From an uncultured Lachnospiraceae bacterium (lineage in GTDB: Bacteria > Bacillota > Clostridia > Lachnospirales > Lachnospiraceae): a DNA stretch of 64,000 nucleotides. Shown piece by piece: positions 45,033-53,726 of this stretch (position 1 is its first letter; every line of letters starts with the position of its first letter). The notes below the pieces were generated by a model. It saw nothing but the letters and a program-made list of their open reading frames with translations. It made no database searches and was not told the DNA's origin. The position numbers and the translations under genes were made by a program. Location: assembly GCA_910587715.1 (NCBI GenBank), contig CAJUMV010000001.1:151610-215609 (forward strand), in the 5' to 3' direction.

Positions 45033-46349
45033 ATGAAATATGGTTTGGTAGTACATGAACAGAAATTGGATGAGGAGAGAGCGCAGGAAAATGTTCAACA
45101 TATAATTAATTTGGGCAATTATGTTCAGTGGCTTGCTATAGAGCAACTATATCTTTATATTGGAATTAGCGAAAGCGATATCGTTAGATTAAGTAGTGAG
45201 GAATTGCGAACCTATAAGGGGGAGCAGATGATTTTACCCATAAATTATATAATGTTTGATACTGACATGTGTGTATATACTACAAAAGATAGGCGGTTTG
45301 CATTTTCGGATTGTATCACTCCGGTATTTTTGGGATTTAGCGTAAAAAATGGATATTGGGAATGGACAGAAGAGAGAATTGAATATTTTAAGAAATATGA
45401 GCCGATAGGCTGTCGGGATTATTTGACGTGGAAAACAATGGTAGATTTAGGTATTAATGCATATATGGCAGGATGCATCACATGGACACTGCCGTTACAC
45501 AAAGGCAGAAAACAAGGAAGAACGACATACTTCGTCGAAGCTCCTAAGGCATTGGAAAAATACATACCGTTAGAATTGAGGGAAGATTACAAATGCATTT
45601 CTCAGGAAATTGAGATATCGAAAGAGCAGTTTTATGATTATGAGTATGGTTATAAGATAACAAAAACTTTGCTTGAAGAATATGATAAAAATGCAAGACT
45701 GGTCGTTACTTCAAGACTGCATTGTGCCAGCCCTTGTATGGCGATGGGCATTCCTGTTATTTTGGCAAAAGAGTATTATGGGCATCCCTATGATTTCTTG
45801 AAAAAATTTCTCCCTATGTATTCATATAAAAATCTGGATCAGATTGATTGGAATCCAGAGAAAGTGGATATGGAATCATACAAAAAAATTGCATTAGAAT
45901 GTGCAAAAAAAAGATTATTGGGGGAAAACGCTGATGAAGAAATCAGAAAATTGCATGAAGAATTTGCTTTTCTTTATAAAGATGGATATCAAGAGGGTAA
46001 ACTGGATTTGGGTTTCTTATTTCAAAAGCTTGCTTCTCGTTATGGGAAAAATGAGAAGTTTAGTTATGCAATATGGGGGATTTCCAAGGATGCAGAAAAA
46101 ATATATGAGTATATCAATGTGAACTATCCGAACGCTAAATTAGTGAAAGTGATTGATAGTTTTAGAAAACAGGAATTTCATGGTGTTATGTCACAAACAC
46201 CAGATATATTGAGTGCGCAGGATAATTTTCTGGTTATAGTTGCAACACTTAATTGCTGCGCGGCGGCACGACCATTGTTTGAAAAGATTGGTAAGCCGGA
46301 AACGGATTACATTAGTGTTACAGATGGTATTATAAACGGCATGTTTTGA
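45033..46349 (+). CDS. Polysaccharide pyruvyltransferase-like protein, second copy
   Basis: A 438-aa paralogue of the 42225 protein with KKYEPIGCRDYLTWKTMV, AYMAGCITWTLPL and the intact donor motif TSRLHCASPCMAMGIPVI. The C-terminal ~85 residues form the same small Rossmann-like domain (YAIWGISKDAEKIYEYI, VIVATLNC). AAGGAGAG (45018-45025) 7 nt upstream supports ATG 45033. It could transfer pyruvate or be a glycosyltransferase of the same fold. A strong terminator follows. Confidence 0.75.
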   Translation: MKYGLVVHEQKLDEERAQENVQHIINLGNYVQWLAIEQLYLYIGISESDIVRLSSEELRTYKGEQMILPINYIMFDTDMCVYTTKDRRFAFSDCITPVFLGFSVKNGYWEWTEERIEYFKKYEPIGCRDYLTWKTMVDLGINAYMAGCITWTLPLHKGRKQGRTTYFVEAPKALEKYIPLELREDYKCISQEIEISKEQFYDYEYGYKITKTLLEEYDKNARLVVTSRLHCASPCMAMGIPVILAKEYYGHPYDFLKKFLPMYSYKNLDQIDWNPEKVDMESYKKIALECAKKRLLGENADEEIRKLHEEFAFLYKDGYQEGKLDLGFLFQKLASRYGKNEKFSYAIWGISKDAEKIYEYINVNYPNAKLVKVIDSFRKQEFHGVMSQTPDILSAQDNFLVIVATLNCCAAARPLFEKIGKPETDYISVTDGIINGMF

Positions 46350-46385
46350 TTAAACAGGGGGATATAAAAATAAGGAATTAATCTT

Positions 46386-46430
46386 TTTGAGGGTCAGGCA
46401 GAAGTGTCAGACCCTCAAACTATATTTTTA
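46386..46430 (+). terminator. Rho-independent terminator
   Basis: TTTGAGGGTC (46386-46395) and GACCCTCAAA (46410-46419) form a perfect 10-bp stem with a 14-nt loop, followed by a T-rich run. It ends the glycan transcript before a new promoter at 46477. Confidence 0.8.
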
Positions 46431-46476
46431 AAAAAATTGCGTTTCAAAAGTAAGCACTGATAATATAGGTGGATAG

Positions 46477-46505
46477 TTGACATTTTTGTCGTAATTCGCT
46501 ATTAT
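46477..46505 (+). promoter_or_regulatory. Promoter, TTGACA-N17-TATTAT
   Basis: A perfect -35 TTGACA (46477-46482) and TATTAT (46500-46505) with 17-nt spacing, just after a terminator. It starts the separate operon 46610-50168. The 104 nt from the -10 box to ATG 46610 hold no further feature I can name. Confidence 0.75.
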
Positions 46506-46609
46506 CATAACTGACTAAGCCATATAGTCAAGATGCACTACAGAACAATTATACAAAGAGGTGGAGTGACCCGCGTGTGCTACAAAGGAAGTGCAGCGAG
46601 AGCATAAAG

Positions 46610-47296
46610 ATGAACTTTAGAGAAATTTTTGATGCCGCAAGAAATAACAATATTAGTAGTCTTTTGCGAGCCAAGAAAGAAGTCTATCAAATACATAATG
46701 CAAGAAATATTTCGAGGATGATGCATTTCAATGATACTGTAAAAATTGGAAAGCTAATGAATCTGAGCAGAGAGAAAATTGATAGTATGTTAGAAGATGT
46801 GAGAGATAATATGGAGGCTAGAAAAAAGGCTTATGCTTTGCTCAGAAGTGATTATATAATTTTAGCAGACGATTTAAAAAGCGGTAGTATGCTTGAGGAG
46901 GAAACGGATTGGAGACAAATGTTATATTGCGCTTTTTGCGAACGGTATTTTGATGTCGAAAGCATGGAAATAGAAGAATTATATGATAGGGCAAGAATTC
47001 ATCGAATAAGAACGATTATTTTAGAAAAAGGGATGGAAAACTTATTTGACCAAATGAGCATGGAAGCAAAGAAAATCCGCTTGGATACAGCTAATATAAA
47101 TTTTCTATTTAATATGCTATTGGAGATAGACCACGATTGGAATGAAAGATTTGAATCAACTAAAAAAGTAGCGGAGGAATGCTTGAAAAATAGGCTTTGG
47201 GTTAATGAGGGATATATTAATTACCACTATTTTGAGAAGGTTGAGGAACTCTGCGATGTGATAAATCATTATTATGGAAGGGAGGGAATGGTATGA
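46610..47296 (+). CDS. Hypothetical helical protein, first gene of the M48/PP2C operon
   Basis: A 228-aa predicted all-helical soluble protein (MNFREIFDAARNNNISSLL..., SREKIDSMLEDVRDN). An alternative GTG start at 46577 would add 11 residues and is nearer a GGTGGAG site. There is no Zn, kinase or nuclease motif that I can see; a CAFCERYF motif with two Cys is present. It overlaps the next gene by 4 nt (ATGA-type coupling). Confidence 0.6.
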   Translation: MNFREIFDAARNNNISSLLRAKKEVYQIHNARNISRMMHFNDTVKIGKLMNLSREKIDSMLEDVRDNMEARKKAYALLRSDYIILADDLKSGSMLEEETDWRQMLYCAFCERYFDVESMEIEELYDRARIHRIRTIILEKGMENLFDQMSMEAKKIRLDTANINFLFNMLLEIDHDWNERFESTKKVAEECLKNRLWVNEGYINYHYFEKVEELCDVINHYYGREGMV

Positions 47297-47625
47297 CGGG
47301 GTGTGAAATAGGAGTGAGTATAAGCGCGTTGGATTTATTAAGACATGTGACGGAGGTTTATAAAACTAAATGCTATACAGAGATTGAGCTTGTGAGAATA
47401 GTAGAAGAGACGAAACGGTTTAATGAGCAATTAAAAAATGAAAGATATCAATTTGACCAACAATTTGAAACCATTAAGCAGACGAATGAGGAAATAATGA
47501 AATTAGTGCAGGATTTGACGCACAAGATACTTCAAGAACCAGAATTAGCAGCAACATATCAAACTTTGATTGAGAATCTGTTACATGAAAATACCGAATT
47601 ATTAAAAAATTTTTCAAAAATATAA
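47293..47625 (+). CDS. Small coiled-coil protein
   Basis: A 110-aa protein, almost entirely helical with heptad-like hydrophobic spacing (EETKRFNEQLKNERYQFDQQ). It overlaps the preceding gene by 4 nt. It is probably a partner or adaptor of the first gene; no family recognised. Confidence 0.6.
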   Translation: MTGCEIGVSISALDLLRHVTEVYKTKCYTEIELVRIVEETKRFNEQLKNERYQFDQQFETIKQTNEEIMKLVQDLTHKILQEPELAATYQTLIENLLHENTELLKNFSKI

Positions 47626-47640
47626 AGGGGGATTATACGA

Positions 47641-48555
47641 ATGAAAAAATTTTTAAATGGAGGTTTTCTATTTGCAGCGGCATTCAATTATTTTTTGTTG
47701 TTCATAGTTTTTCTGACATTTACAGATGAAGCGAGGATGGCATTGCCACTCGCGGCAGGAGCACTGGTTATCTTATATGTGTTAGCACTGACACCGATTG
47801 TTGATTGGTACTACCGGATGATTCTTGAACTTAGGGAACCTAATACGGTTGAAGGTGAAAGATTAAAACGAGTATGGAAGACGGTTTGCAACAGGGCAGA
47901 AAAGGCGAGTGTTTTAGTAAAGAAAAGTATCAGACTTTATGTTTCAGATGAAGATGGATTAAATGCTTTTGCAGCAGGTACGAGAACAATTGCTGTGCAT
48001 AGGGAGCTGTTAAGTAATTATATAAGTGATGAAGAGATAGCGGGTGTGCTGGCTCACGAGTTGGCTCATCATGTTCATGGAGACACAACGAGTTTGTTAA
48101 TGTCATTACAAGGAACGGTTATTTTTGGTATAATGAGAATTTCCCTTAAAGCGATTTTTTGGATGGTGAGTGCAATTATAGCATTTGTTCTGGCGTTTAT
48201 AGGCTTCATGGCTACAGATGGAAATTTGGAAGATGGGATTGGGTGGTATAAGATTGTAAATTACATAATAGATAAAATAAGTGGAATTATTGACTTATTT
48301 CTGGCAGGGATAGCATCTCTGGAGACAATGATTTCTAGATTTTTTGCTAGACAGCAGGAATTTGCGGCAGACGAATTTAGTGGAATGTTAGGATATGCAG
48401 ATGGTCTCATTATTTATTGCAGAAGGCATGCCGAGGAGACAAAATTGAATAAGCTGTCTGTGGAATATTTGCTTTATGGGACCCATCCACCAGTTGAGGA
48501 GCGGATTACAAGATTGCAAAAAATTTATCAAATAGAAAAGCAAACAAAACAATAA
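47641..48555 (+). CDS. HtpX-like M48 family membrane metalloprotease
   Basis: A 304-aa M48 peptidase. The zinc motif is H139-E140-LA-H143 in LAHELAHHVHGD, and E240 in RQQEFAADEF is the third zinc ligand. Two membrane segments at the N-terminus (residues ~8-58) and a further hydrophobic region at ~155-200 match HtpX topology. HtpX degrades misfolded membrane proteins. The operon context with a PP2C phosphatase and coiled-coil proteins suggests a regulated stress or signalling protease (inference). Confidence 0.88.
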   Translation: MKKFLNGGFLFAAAFNYFLLFIVFLTFTDEARMALPLAAGALVILYVLALTPIVDWYYRMILELREPNTVEGERLKRVWKTVCNRAEKASVLVKKSIRLYVSDEDGLNAFAAGTRTIAVHRELLSNYISDEEIAGVLAHELAHHVHGDTTSLLMSLQGTVIFGIMRISLKAIFWMVSAIIAFVLAFIGFMATDGNLEDGIGWYKIVNYIIDKISGIIDLFLAGIASLETMISRFFARQQEFAADEFSGMLGYADGLIIYCRRHAEETKLNKLSVEYLLYGTHPPVEERITRLQKIYQIEKQTKQ

Positions 48556-48565
48556 GATAACGGGT

Positions 48566-49414
48566 ATGGGGATAATGAAAAAAATTTTACTTAAAATAGG
48601 CGAGTGTATTTTAGTATATATAGCGGTGATTCTGGTAGCGGATTTGCTTTTTTCTTTTATATATTATAATGTAATGATGCAGGCAGGGGATTCATTCCGG
48701 CATGTTTATGTACAAACGATTTCGGGGAAACTTAAAACAGTAGATATGGGAGATTCGATATCATTAGTACAGGCTGCGCAAAATTTGTTGGAGGTAATCG
48801 CAACGGCAATTTTGACGGGGTATGTCATGACATATTTTACCCGTAGGCAGCCTAAGGTGAGTCTGGTAGACTATCTTGTAATCAGGCGTAGGACAAGTGA
48901 AAATGTAAGAGAACAACTATCCCTAGGGGTGATTGTCCTGAATAAAAGCAGAAAAAAGATAGAAAATGTGAAATGCCATATTAGTTGTGTTTATGTAAAT
49001 TTGGATAATAAATCAATTAATGCGGAATATCATAATATTCAGGATGCGGTGGGAATTAATAATTTTATGAGATTTTCTTTTCCGTTGGAGCTGCTGCCGC
49101 ATAAGCTGATGCGCGATTTTATTAATAGGGACGAATATTGTCGCAAAAATGATGCAATAACAATTACTTTGACAGGAGAATATGGAAGCTTAAAAAGTCC
49201 GTTCAAAATTGAAAAGAGATATAAATTGAAGGATATTGTAATAGTAAGCTCAAAAGACTTAAAATACAAAAGGAAAGTGTATAATCTCATTACGGGAAAA
49301 GAAGAGGAGAAAGTACAATGGGATATATTGGAGGAGAGACCGGATGAAGCATCTCAAGATGAAAGAAATGGTATAATGGATGAAATTGAGGAGATTTGTG
49401 AAGAAAAATTATAA
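48566..49414 (+). CDS. Hypothetical membrane protein of the M48/PP2C operon
   Basis: A 282-aa protein with an N-terminal membrane segment (about residues 5-30), an extracellular loop, a second segment near residues 70-90, and a cytoplasmic C-terminal beta-rich domain of ~190 aa (RRRTSENVREQLSLGVIV...). The C-terminal region is very acidic. ATG 48575 is an alternative start. I do not recognise the family; its position suggests a sensor or substrate for the M48 protease. Confidence 0.6.
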   Translation: MGIMKKILLKIGECILVYIAVILVADLLFSFIYYNVMMQAGDSFRHVYVQTISGKLKTVDMGDSISLVQAAQNLLEVIATAILTGYVMTYFTRRQPKVSLVDYLVIRRRTSENVREQLSLGVIVLNKSRKKIENVKCHISCVYVNLDNKSINAEYHNIQDAVGINNFMRFSFPLELLPHKLMRDFINRDEYCRKNDAITITLTGEYGSLKSPFKIEKRYKLKDIVIVSSKDLKYKRKVYNLITGKEEEKVQWDILEERPDEASQDERNGIMDEIEEICEEKL

Positions 49415-49436
49415 GGAAAGTTAGAGAGGTTTATAT

Positions 49437-50168
49437 ATGAAACTCTGCTCCTGTAGCATGACATATCAAAACAGTAAATTATCGGATAAACCCAATGAGG
49501 ATTATTTTATTTGTGATGACGAACGGCATATTTATATTCTTGTGGACGGTGTATCAAGAGATAAAATAGAGGGACGTTATCCGAACCCAAGTCCGGCGAG
49601 AGATGTGTCAGAAATCTTTGCGCATACGGTTTACGAATATCTGAGATTACATGCTGGATGTACGTCAGTGATGGAGGCAGTTGGGATAGGAAATTGTGAA
49701 ATTGCAAAATATAATGAGAAGATAAAATGGGAAAATGATTTTTTGCCGGGAACAGTTGGAATTGTAGCCATAATAGAAGACAGAGTGCTGTATTATTGCT
49801 ATATTGGTGATTGTTATGGGCTGAAAATAAGTCAAGCTGGGGAAAAATATTTTTTTACGGAATGTCAAACAAATTTGATTGCAAGGTATGGCAAAAAATT
49901 TACGGCTTATGAAATTAGAAATAAAATATGTAATCACAAAGAACACCCATATTCATATGGCGTTTTGAATGGGGATGTAAATGCAATGGATTTTGTTGTT
50001 TCGGGAAGGATAGAGATAGATAATGATGAAAAGATAATTTTATGTAGTGATGGATTTGATGATTTAGTAAAAAATTATAGTGGAACGGATTTATATAAAA
50101 TGTCATTGGAGGAGATGGAGAGAAAAACGGAGAATAAAGACGATAAGACGGTGATTGTGATCGAGTGA
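49437..50168 (+). CDS. PP2C-family protein serine/threonine phosphatase-like protein
   Basis: A 243-aa PPM/PP2C fold. Metal-binding acids are visible: NED at residues 20-22, DG at 37-38, then GTVGIVAI, YIGDC, CSDGFDDL and the final DDKTVIVIE. The arrangement matches bacterial PP2C phosphatases (about 240 aa). No kinase is encoded in the operon or window, so its target is unknown. The stop codon lies in the terminator stem. Confidence 0.85.
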   Translation: MKLCSCSMTYQNSKLSDKPNEDYFICDDERHIYILVDGVSRDKIEGRYPNPSPARDVSEIFAHTVYEYLRLHAGCTSVMEAVGIGNCEIAKYNEKIKWENDFLPGTVGIVAIIEDRVLYYCYIGDCYGLKISQAGEKYFFTECQTNLIARYGKKFTAYEIRNKICNHKEHPYSYGVLNGDVNAMDFVVSGRIEIDNDEKIILCSDGFDDLVKNYSGTDLYKMSLEEMERKTENKDDKTVIVIE

Positions 50169-50198
50169 TGCTGTGGAGAGGGGGCATCGCTCAATCAC
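50157..50198 (+). terminator. Terminator between convergent genes
   Basis: 50157-50171 and 50184-50198 pair over 15 positions with one mismatch and one G-T wobble (GTGATCGAGTGATGC against GCATCGCTCAATCAC), loop 12 nt, followed by a T-rich stretch. It closes the M48/PP2C operon and overlaps its last codons. Confidence 0.6.
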
Positions 50199-50204
50199 AG
50201 GAGT

Positions 50205-50978
50205 TTATGTTATTTTCCACGGCGCTTCCCCGCTCTGCCACAGCCCCTCCAGATATTCATTATCCCGCAGAGTATCCATCGGAGACCAGAAGCCTTCATG
50301 CCGGTAGGCGTCCATTTCACCGGCGTTGGAGAGCTTGTCAAAGGGCTCTTTTTCCAGCATTGTATTGCCGTCGCCCAGATAGTCAAATATTTTTGTATTC
50401 ATCACCATAAAGCCTGCATTGATCCATGATTGATCGACCCGGGCTTTTTCGGAAAAACTTTCTACCTGCCGGGTCTTGGGATTAATCTTGATGGCGCCGA
50501 ACCGGCCGGCCGGTTGTGTTGTCGTGATGGTAACGATACGACCGTTTTCCCGGTGGAAGCGGAGCAACGAAGGAAGATCTACGTCGGAGAGACAATCGCA
50601 ATAGGTCAGGAAAAATTCATCACCGTCAATGTACTCTCTGACTTTCAAAAGTCTGCCTGCGGTGAGCGTATCCAATCCCGTATTGGCAAGAGTTACCTTC
50701 CAGGGTTCCACATTGCTTTCGTGTACCTGTACATGTTCGTTCTTGAGGGAAAAGGTGCTGTTTGCCTGATGTACATAGTAGTGCGTAAAATATTCTTTGA
50801 GCATCTGCCCCTTGTAGCCGCAGCATATGACAAATTCATGGTAGCCGTAAGCGGCATAATACTTCATAATATGCCAGAGAATAGGCTTACCGCCAATCTC
50901 CACCAGAGGCTTCGGTTTAGTCTGGCTTCCCTCTGTGATGCGGCTGCCACGGCCGCCTGCTAAAATTACAACTTTCAT
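50205..50978 (-). CDS. rfbF: Glucose-1-phosphate cytidylyltransferase
   Basis: A 257-aa nucleotidyltransferase that makes CDP-glucose. The N-terminal loop AGGRGSRITEGSQTKPKP starts at A7, EIGGKPILWHIMKYYAAYG follows, YCDCLSDVDL is the metal site, and WINAGFMVMN and EGFWSPMDTLRDNEYL are RfbF-specific. A ribosome site AGGAG precedes the start. It lies 13 nt downstream of the other minus-strand copy. RfbG and RfbH homologues follow on the + strand. Confidence 0.92.
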   Translation of the reverse strand: MKVVILAGGRGSRITEGSQTKPKPLVEIGGKPILWHIMKYYAAYGYHEFVICCGYKGQMLKEYFTHYYVHQANSTFSLKNEHVQVHESNVEPWKVTLANTGLDTLTAGRLLKVREYIDGDEFFLTYCDCLSDVDLPSLLRFHRENGRIVTITTTQPAGRFGAIKINPKTRQVESFSEKARVDQSWINAGFMVMNTKIFDYLGDGNTMLEKEPFDKLSNAGEMDAYRHEGFWSPMDTLRDNEYLEGLWQSGEAPWKIT

Positions 50979-50991
50979 CGCATGACTCCTA

Positions 50992-51759
50992 TCAAATCCA
51001 TGGGGCTATCCCTGCATTCCACATGTTCCTTGCATCCACTAAATCACGCTTGGTTTCGATTGCAGACCAGTAACCGTGATGCCTGTATACCGCAAGATTG
51101 TTTTTCTCGGAAAGTATCACTAAAAGCTGCTTTTCGAGAGCGTAGTTACCCTGTAAATAGGGAAAGATGCTTTTATTAAATACAAAACAGTCTGCATTGA
51201 TCCATGCGTTGTCGTTAGGGGGAACGGTCTCATTTCCCCGATAACGGATAATGCCGTTTTCGTCAAGGGGAAGGAGACGGCTGCGCCCGCTGGGTTTGGC
51301 CATTGCCATAGTGGCGGCCCTTTGTTCCCGATGATGGGTTTCCAGAAGAGCGGAGAGATCCATATCGGACAGACAGTCTCCGTATGTGACCATAAAGAGA
51401 TCTTCTGTGATAAAATCCTGAATCATGCTGATACGTTGTCCGGTAGAGGAAAACAAGCCGGTATCAACCACCGTGACTAACCAATCTTCCGTTTTTTTCT
51501 TATGGATTTGGATTGTATTTGTGGCCAAGTCTACAGTGATATCTGATTCGTAAATATAGAAATCATGGAAGTATTCCTTGATGGTATCTACATGATAGCC
51601 GCCGCAGACAATAAATTCATTCAGGCCATATTTGGAAAAATGCTTCATAATATGCCAAAGAAGAGGTTTTCCGCCAATTTGGATCATTGGCTTGGGGATT
51701 CCCTCGCGTTCCTCGTTCAATGTACTTTGCATACCGCCGGCTAAGATCGCAACTTTCAT
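50992..51759 (-). CDS. Second RfbF-like sugar-1-phosphate nucleotidyltransferase
   Basis: A 255-aa paralogue of the downstream RfbF, with IGGKPLLWHIMKHFSKYG, YGDCLSDMDL and WINADCFVFN conserved. The nucleotide loop is degenerate: GGMQSTLNEEREGIPKP lacks the G-x-G-x-R of the active family, so it may accept another nucleotide or sugar or be regulatory. AGAGGA precedes its start. Transcribed from the minus promoter at 51857-51885. Confidence 0.75.
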   Translation of the reverse strand: MKVAILAGGMQSTLNEEREGIPKPMIQIGGKPLLWHIMKHFSKYGLNEFIVCGGYHVDTIKEYFHDFYIYESDITVDLATNTIQIHKKKTEDWLVTVVDTGLFSSTGQRISMIQDFITEDLFMVTYGDCLSDMDLSALLETHHREQRAATMAMAKPSGRSRLLPLDENGIIRYRGNETVPPNDNAWINADCFVFNKSIFPYLQGNYALEKQLLVILSEKNNLAVYRHHGYWSAIETKRDLVDARNMWNAGIAPWI

Positions 51760-51856
51760 TTCGTATCCTCTGATTTTACAATATAAAAATAGTATGGCTG
51801 TAATTTCATTATATTTTTTGGTATAATATACCTATATAATGATTTGGCTTGCATTT

Positions 51857-51885
51857 AGTATATCAATAATCAACATATAATGCAA
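51857..51885 (-). promoter_or_regulatory. Minus-strand promoter, TTGCAT-N17-TATACT
   Basis: On the minus strand, TTGCAT (51885-51880) and TATACT (51862-51857) are separated by 17 nt, about 100 nt before the minus-strand nucleotidyltransferase genes. It sits between divergent genes. The + direction also shows several TATAAT-like boxes (51822, 51835, 51876) without a convincing -35. Confidence 0.6.
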
Positions 51886-51925
51886 TTTAAAACGTTGGGG
51901 TTTATGCAGGGAACAGGAGACAGCT

Positions 51926-53620
51926 ATGGCGAGAACGGTAGGAATCGGGATTCAGGATTTTGGTAAGATAATTGAGAATCGGTGTTTTTATGTGGATAAG
52001 ACTGCTTTTATCAGGGAATGGTGGGAAAGCAGGGATGAGGTGACGCTGATTACCAGACCGCGCCGGTTTGGGAAAACCTTGACCATGAGTATGACGGAAC
52101 AGTTTTTCTCGGTCAAATATGCGGGAAGGAGCGATTTGTTTGAGGGGTTGTCTGTCTGGCAGGAGGAAAAATACCATGACCTGCAAGGAACTTACCCGGT
52201 CATCAGCCTTTCTTTTGCCAATATCAAGGAAACAAATTATCAGAATACCCGCGGGAAAATCTGCCGGCTGTTGGTGGATCTTTATGCCAACTGCGAGTTT
52301 TTGCTGGAAACGGACGCGCTGGCGGAAAACGACCGGGCATTTTTTAAAAGTGTATCTGCAGGAATGGATGATGTGACGGCAACGATGGCGATTCACTATC
52401 TCTCTAAGTATTTGTCTGCTTTCTATGGAAAAAAGGTGATTATTCTTCTGGATGAATACGACACTCCCATGCAGGAAGCATATGTCCATGGCTATTGGGA
52501 AGAACTCGTGGCCTTTATCAGAAGCATGTTTAACTCTGCCTTTAAGACGAACCCGTGGCTGGAACGGGCCATTATGACAGGAATCACCAGAGTAAGCAAG
52601 GAGTCCATCTTTTCGGACTTAAATAATATTGAAGTGGTCACCACGACGGCAGGTAAATATGAAACAGCCTTTGGATTTACGGAAGCGGAGGTGTTTGCGT
52701 CACTGGATGAATTTGGAATGAGCGGGGAAAAGCAGGCTGTTAAATGGTGGTATGACGGCTTTATTTTCGGGGAGCAGAGGGATATTTATAATCCATGGTC
52801 GATCCTTAACTTACTGGATAAGAGAAAACTGACGACTTACTGGGCGAACACCAGCTCTAACAGTCTGGTCGGGAAATTACTTCGGGAGGGCAGCAGGGAT
52901 GTGAAGGTATCCTTTGAACGGCTGATGAGGGGCGAACACCTTTGGGTTCCCATTGACGAGCAGCTTGTTTACAACCAGCTTGACAATAACGAGTATGCCA
53001 TCTGGAGCCTGCTTGTGGCGAGCGGCTATCTGAAAATACAGGATTATGAAGAGTATGGGAAAGACGAGATCATAGGCGAGCCCAAATATGAACTGATGCT
53101 GACAAACCATGAAGTGGAGATTATGTTTAAAAATATGATCAGAGGCTGGTTTGCGGGGGATGTGTCGAACTATAACGCCTTTATCAAGGCGTTGTTATTG
53201 GGAGACAGAAAAGCGATGAACTACTATATGAATAAGGTGGCGCTTGCGACATTCAGCTATTTTGATGTCGGAAACAGGCCTTCTGAGTATGCGGAGCCGG
53301 AGCGGTTTTATCATGGATTTGTTCTTGGGCTGCTGGTGGAGCTGGCGGACAGGTATGCTATCATGTCTAACAGAGAGAGCGGGTTTGGCAGGTATGATGT
53401 GGTGTTGGAGCCGCTGGGGGAAAACGATGACGCTATCATATTGGAGTTTAAGGTGCGTGACCCGGAGGATGAGAAAACCCTGCGCGATACCGTGCAGGCG
53501 GCGCTTTTGCAGATAGAGGAGAAGAAGTACGCGCAGACGCTTGTGGCGAAGGGAATTCAAGAGGAAATGATTCGGAAGTACGGTTTTGCGTTTGAAGGGA
53601 AAATGGTACTGATTGGGTAA
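51926..53620 (+). CDS. AAA-ATPase-like / PD-(D/E)XK nuclease-domain protein (DUF1703-type)
   Basis: A 564-aa protein of a family abundant in gut Clostridia and Bacteroidetes. IGIQDFGKIIENRCFYVDKT is the family start, RPRRFGKTLTMSM the P-loop (residues ~46-58), LLDEYDTPM the Walker B, and ITGITRVSKESIFSDLNN the sensor. Near the C-terminus, YDVVLEP...AIILEFKVRD gives the D-ExK of a PD-(D/E)XK nuclease fold. Function in these families is unproven; they may be nucleases or mobile-element passengers. It splits the CDP-sugar genes, so it may be an insertion into the locus. Confidence 0.9.
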   Translation: MARTVGIGIQDFGKIIENRCFYVDKTAFIREWWESRDEVTLITRPRRFGKTLTMSMTEQFFSVKYAGRSDLFEGLSVWQEEKYHDLQGTYPVISLSFANIKETNYQNTRGKICRLLVDLYANCEFLLETDALAENDRAFFKSVSAGMDDVTATMAIHYLSKYLSAFYGKKVIILLDEYDTPMQEAYVHGYWEELVAFIRSMFNSAFKTNPWLERAIMTGITRVSKESIFSDLNNIEVVTTTAGKYETAFGFTEAEVFASLDEFGMSGEKQAVKWWYDGFIFGEQRDIYNPWSILNLLDKRKLTTYWANTSSNSLVGKLLREGSRDVKVSFERLMRGEHLWVPIDEQLVYNQLDNNEYAIWSLLVASGYLKIQDYEEYGKDEIIGEPKYELMLTNHEVEIMFKNMIRGWFAGDVSNYNAFIKALLLGDRKAMNYYMNKVALATFSYFDVGNRPSEYAEPERFYHGFVLGLLVELADRYAIMSNRESGFGRYDVVLEPLGENDDAIILEFKVRDPEDEKTLRDTVQAALLQIEEKKYAQTLVAKGIQEEMIRKYGFAFEGKMVLIG

Positions 53621-53648
53621 GGCTGCGGTATGATTATTCAAATCCTAT

Positions 53649-53677
53649 TTGCAAACCATTATATCTATTGGTATACT
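53649..53677 (+). promoter_or_regulatory. Promoter, TTGCAA-N17-TATACT
   Basis: TTGCAA at 53649-53654 and TATACT at 53672-53677, 17-nt spacing, 50 nt before the rfbH start. Same design as the other TTGCA promoters of the locus. Confidence 0.7.
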
Positions 53678-53726
53678 ATTTCTATCGACTTTTTTGGATA
53701 TAAGGTGGAAGAAGAAGGGAACAAGT

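Noticed and set aside
41110..50168. AT-rich block as an integrated phage or transposon
   Set aside because: No integrase, transposase, phage structural gene or terminal repeats were seen. Only the composition and own promoters suggest transfer.
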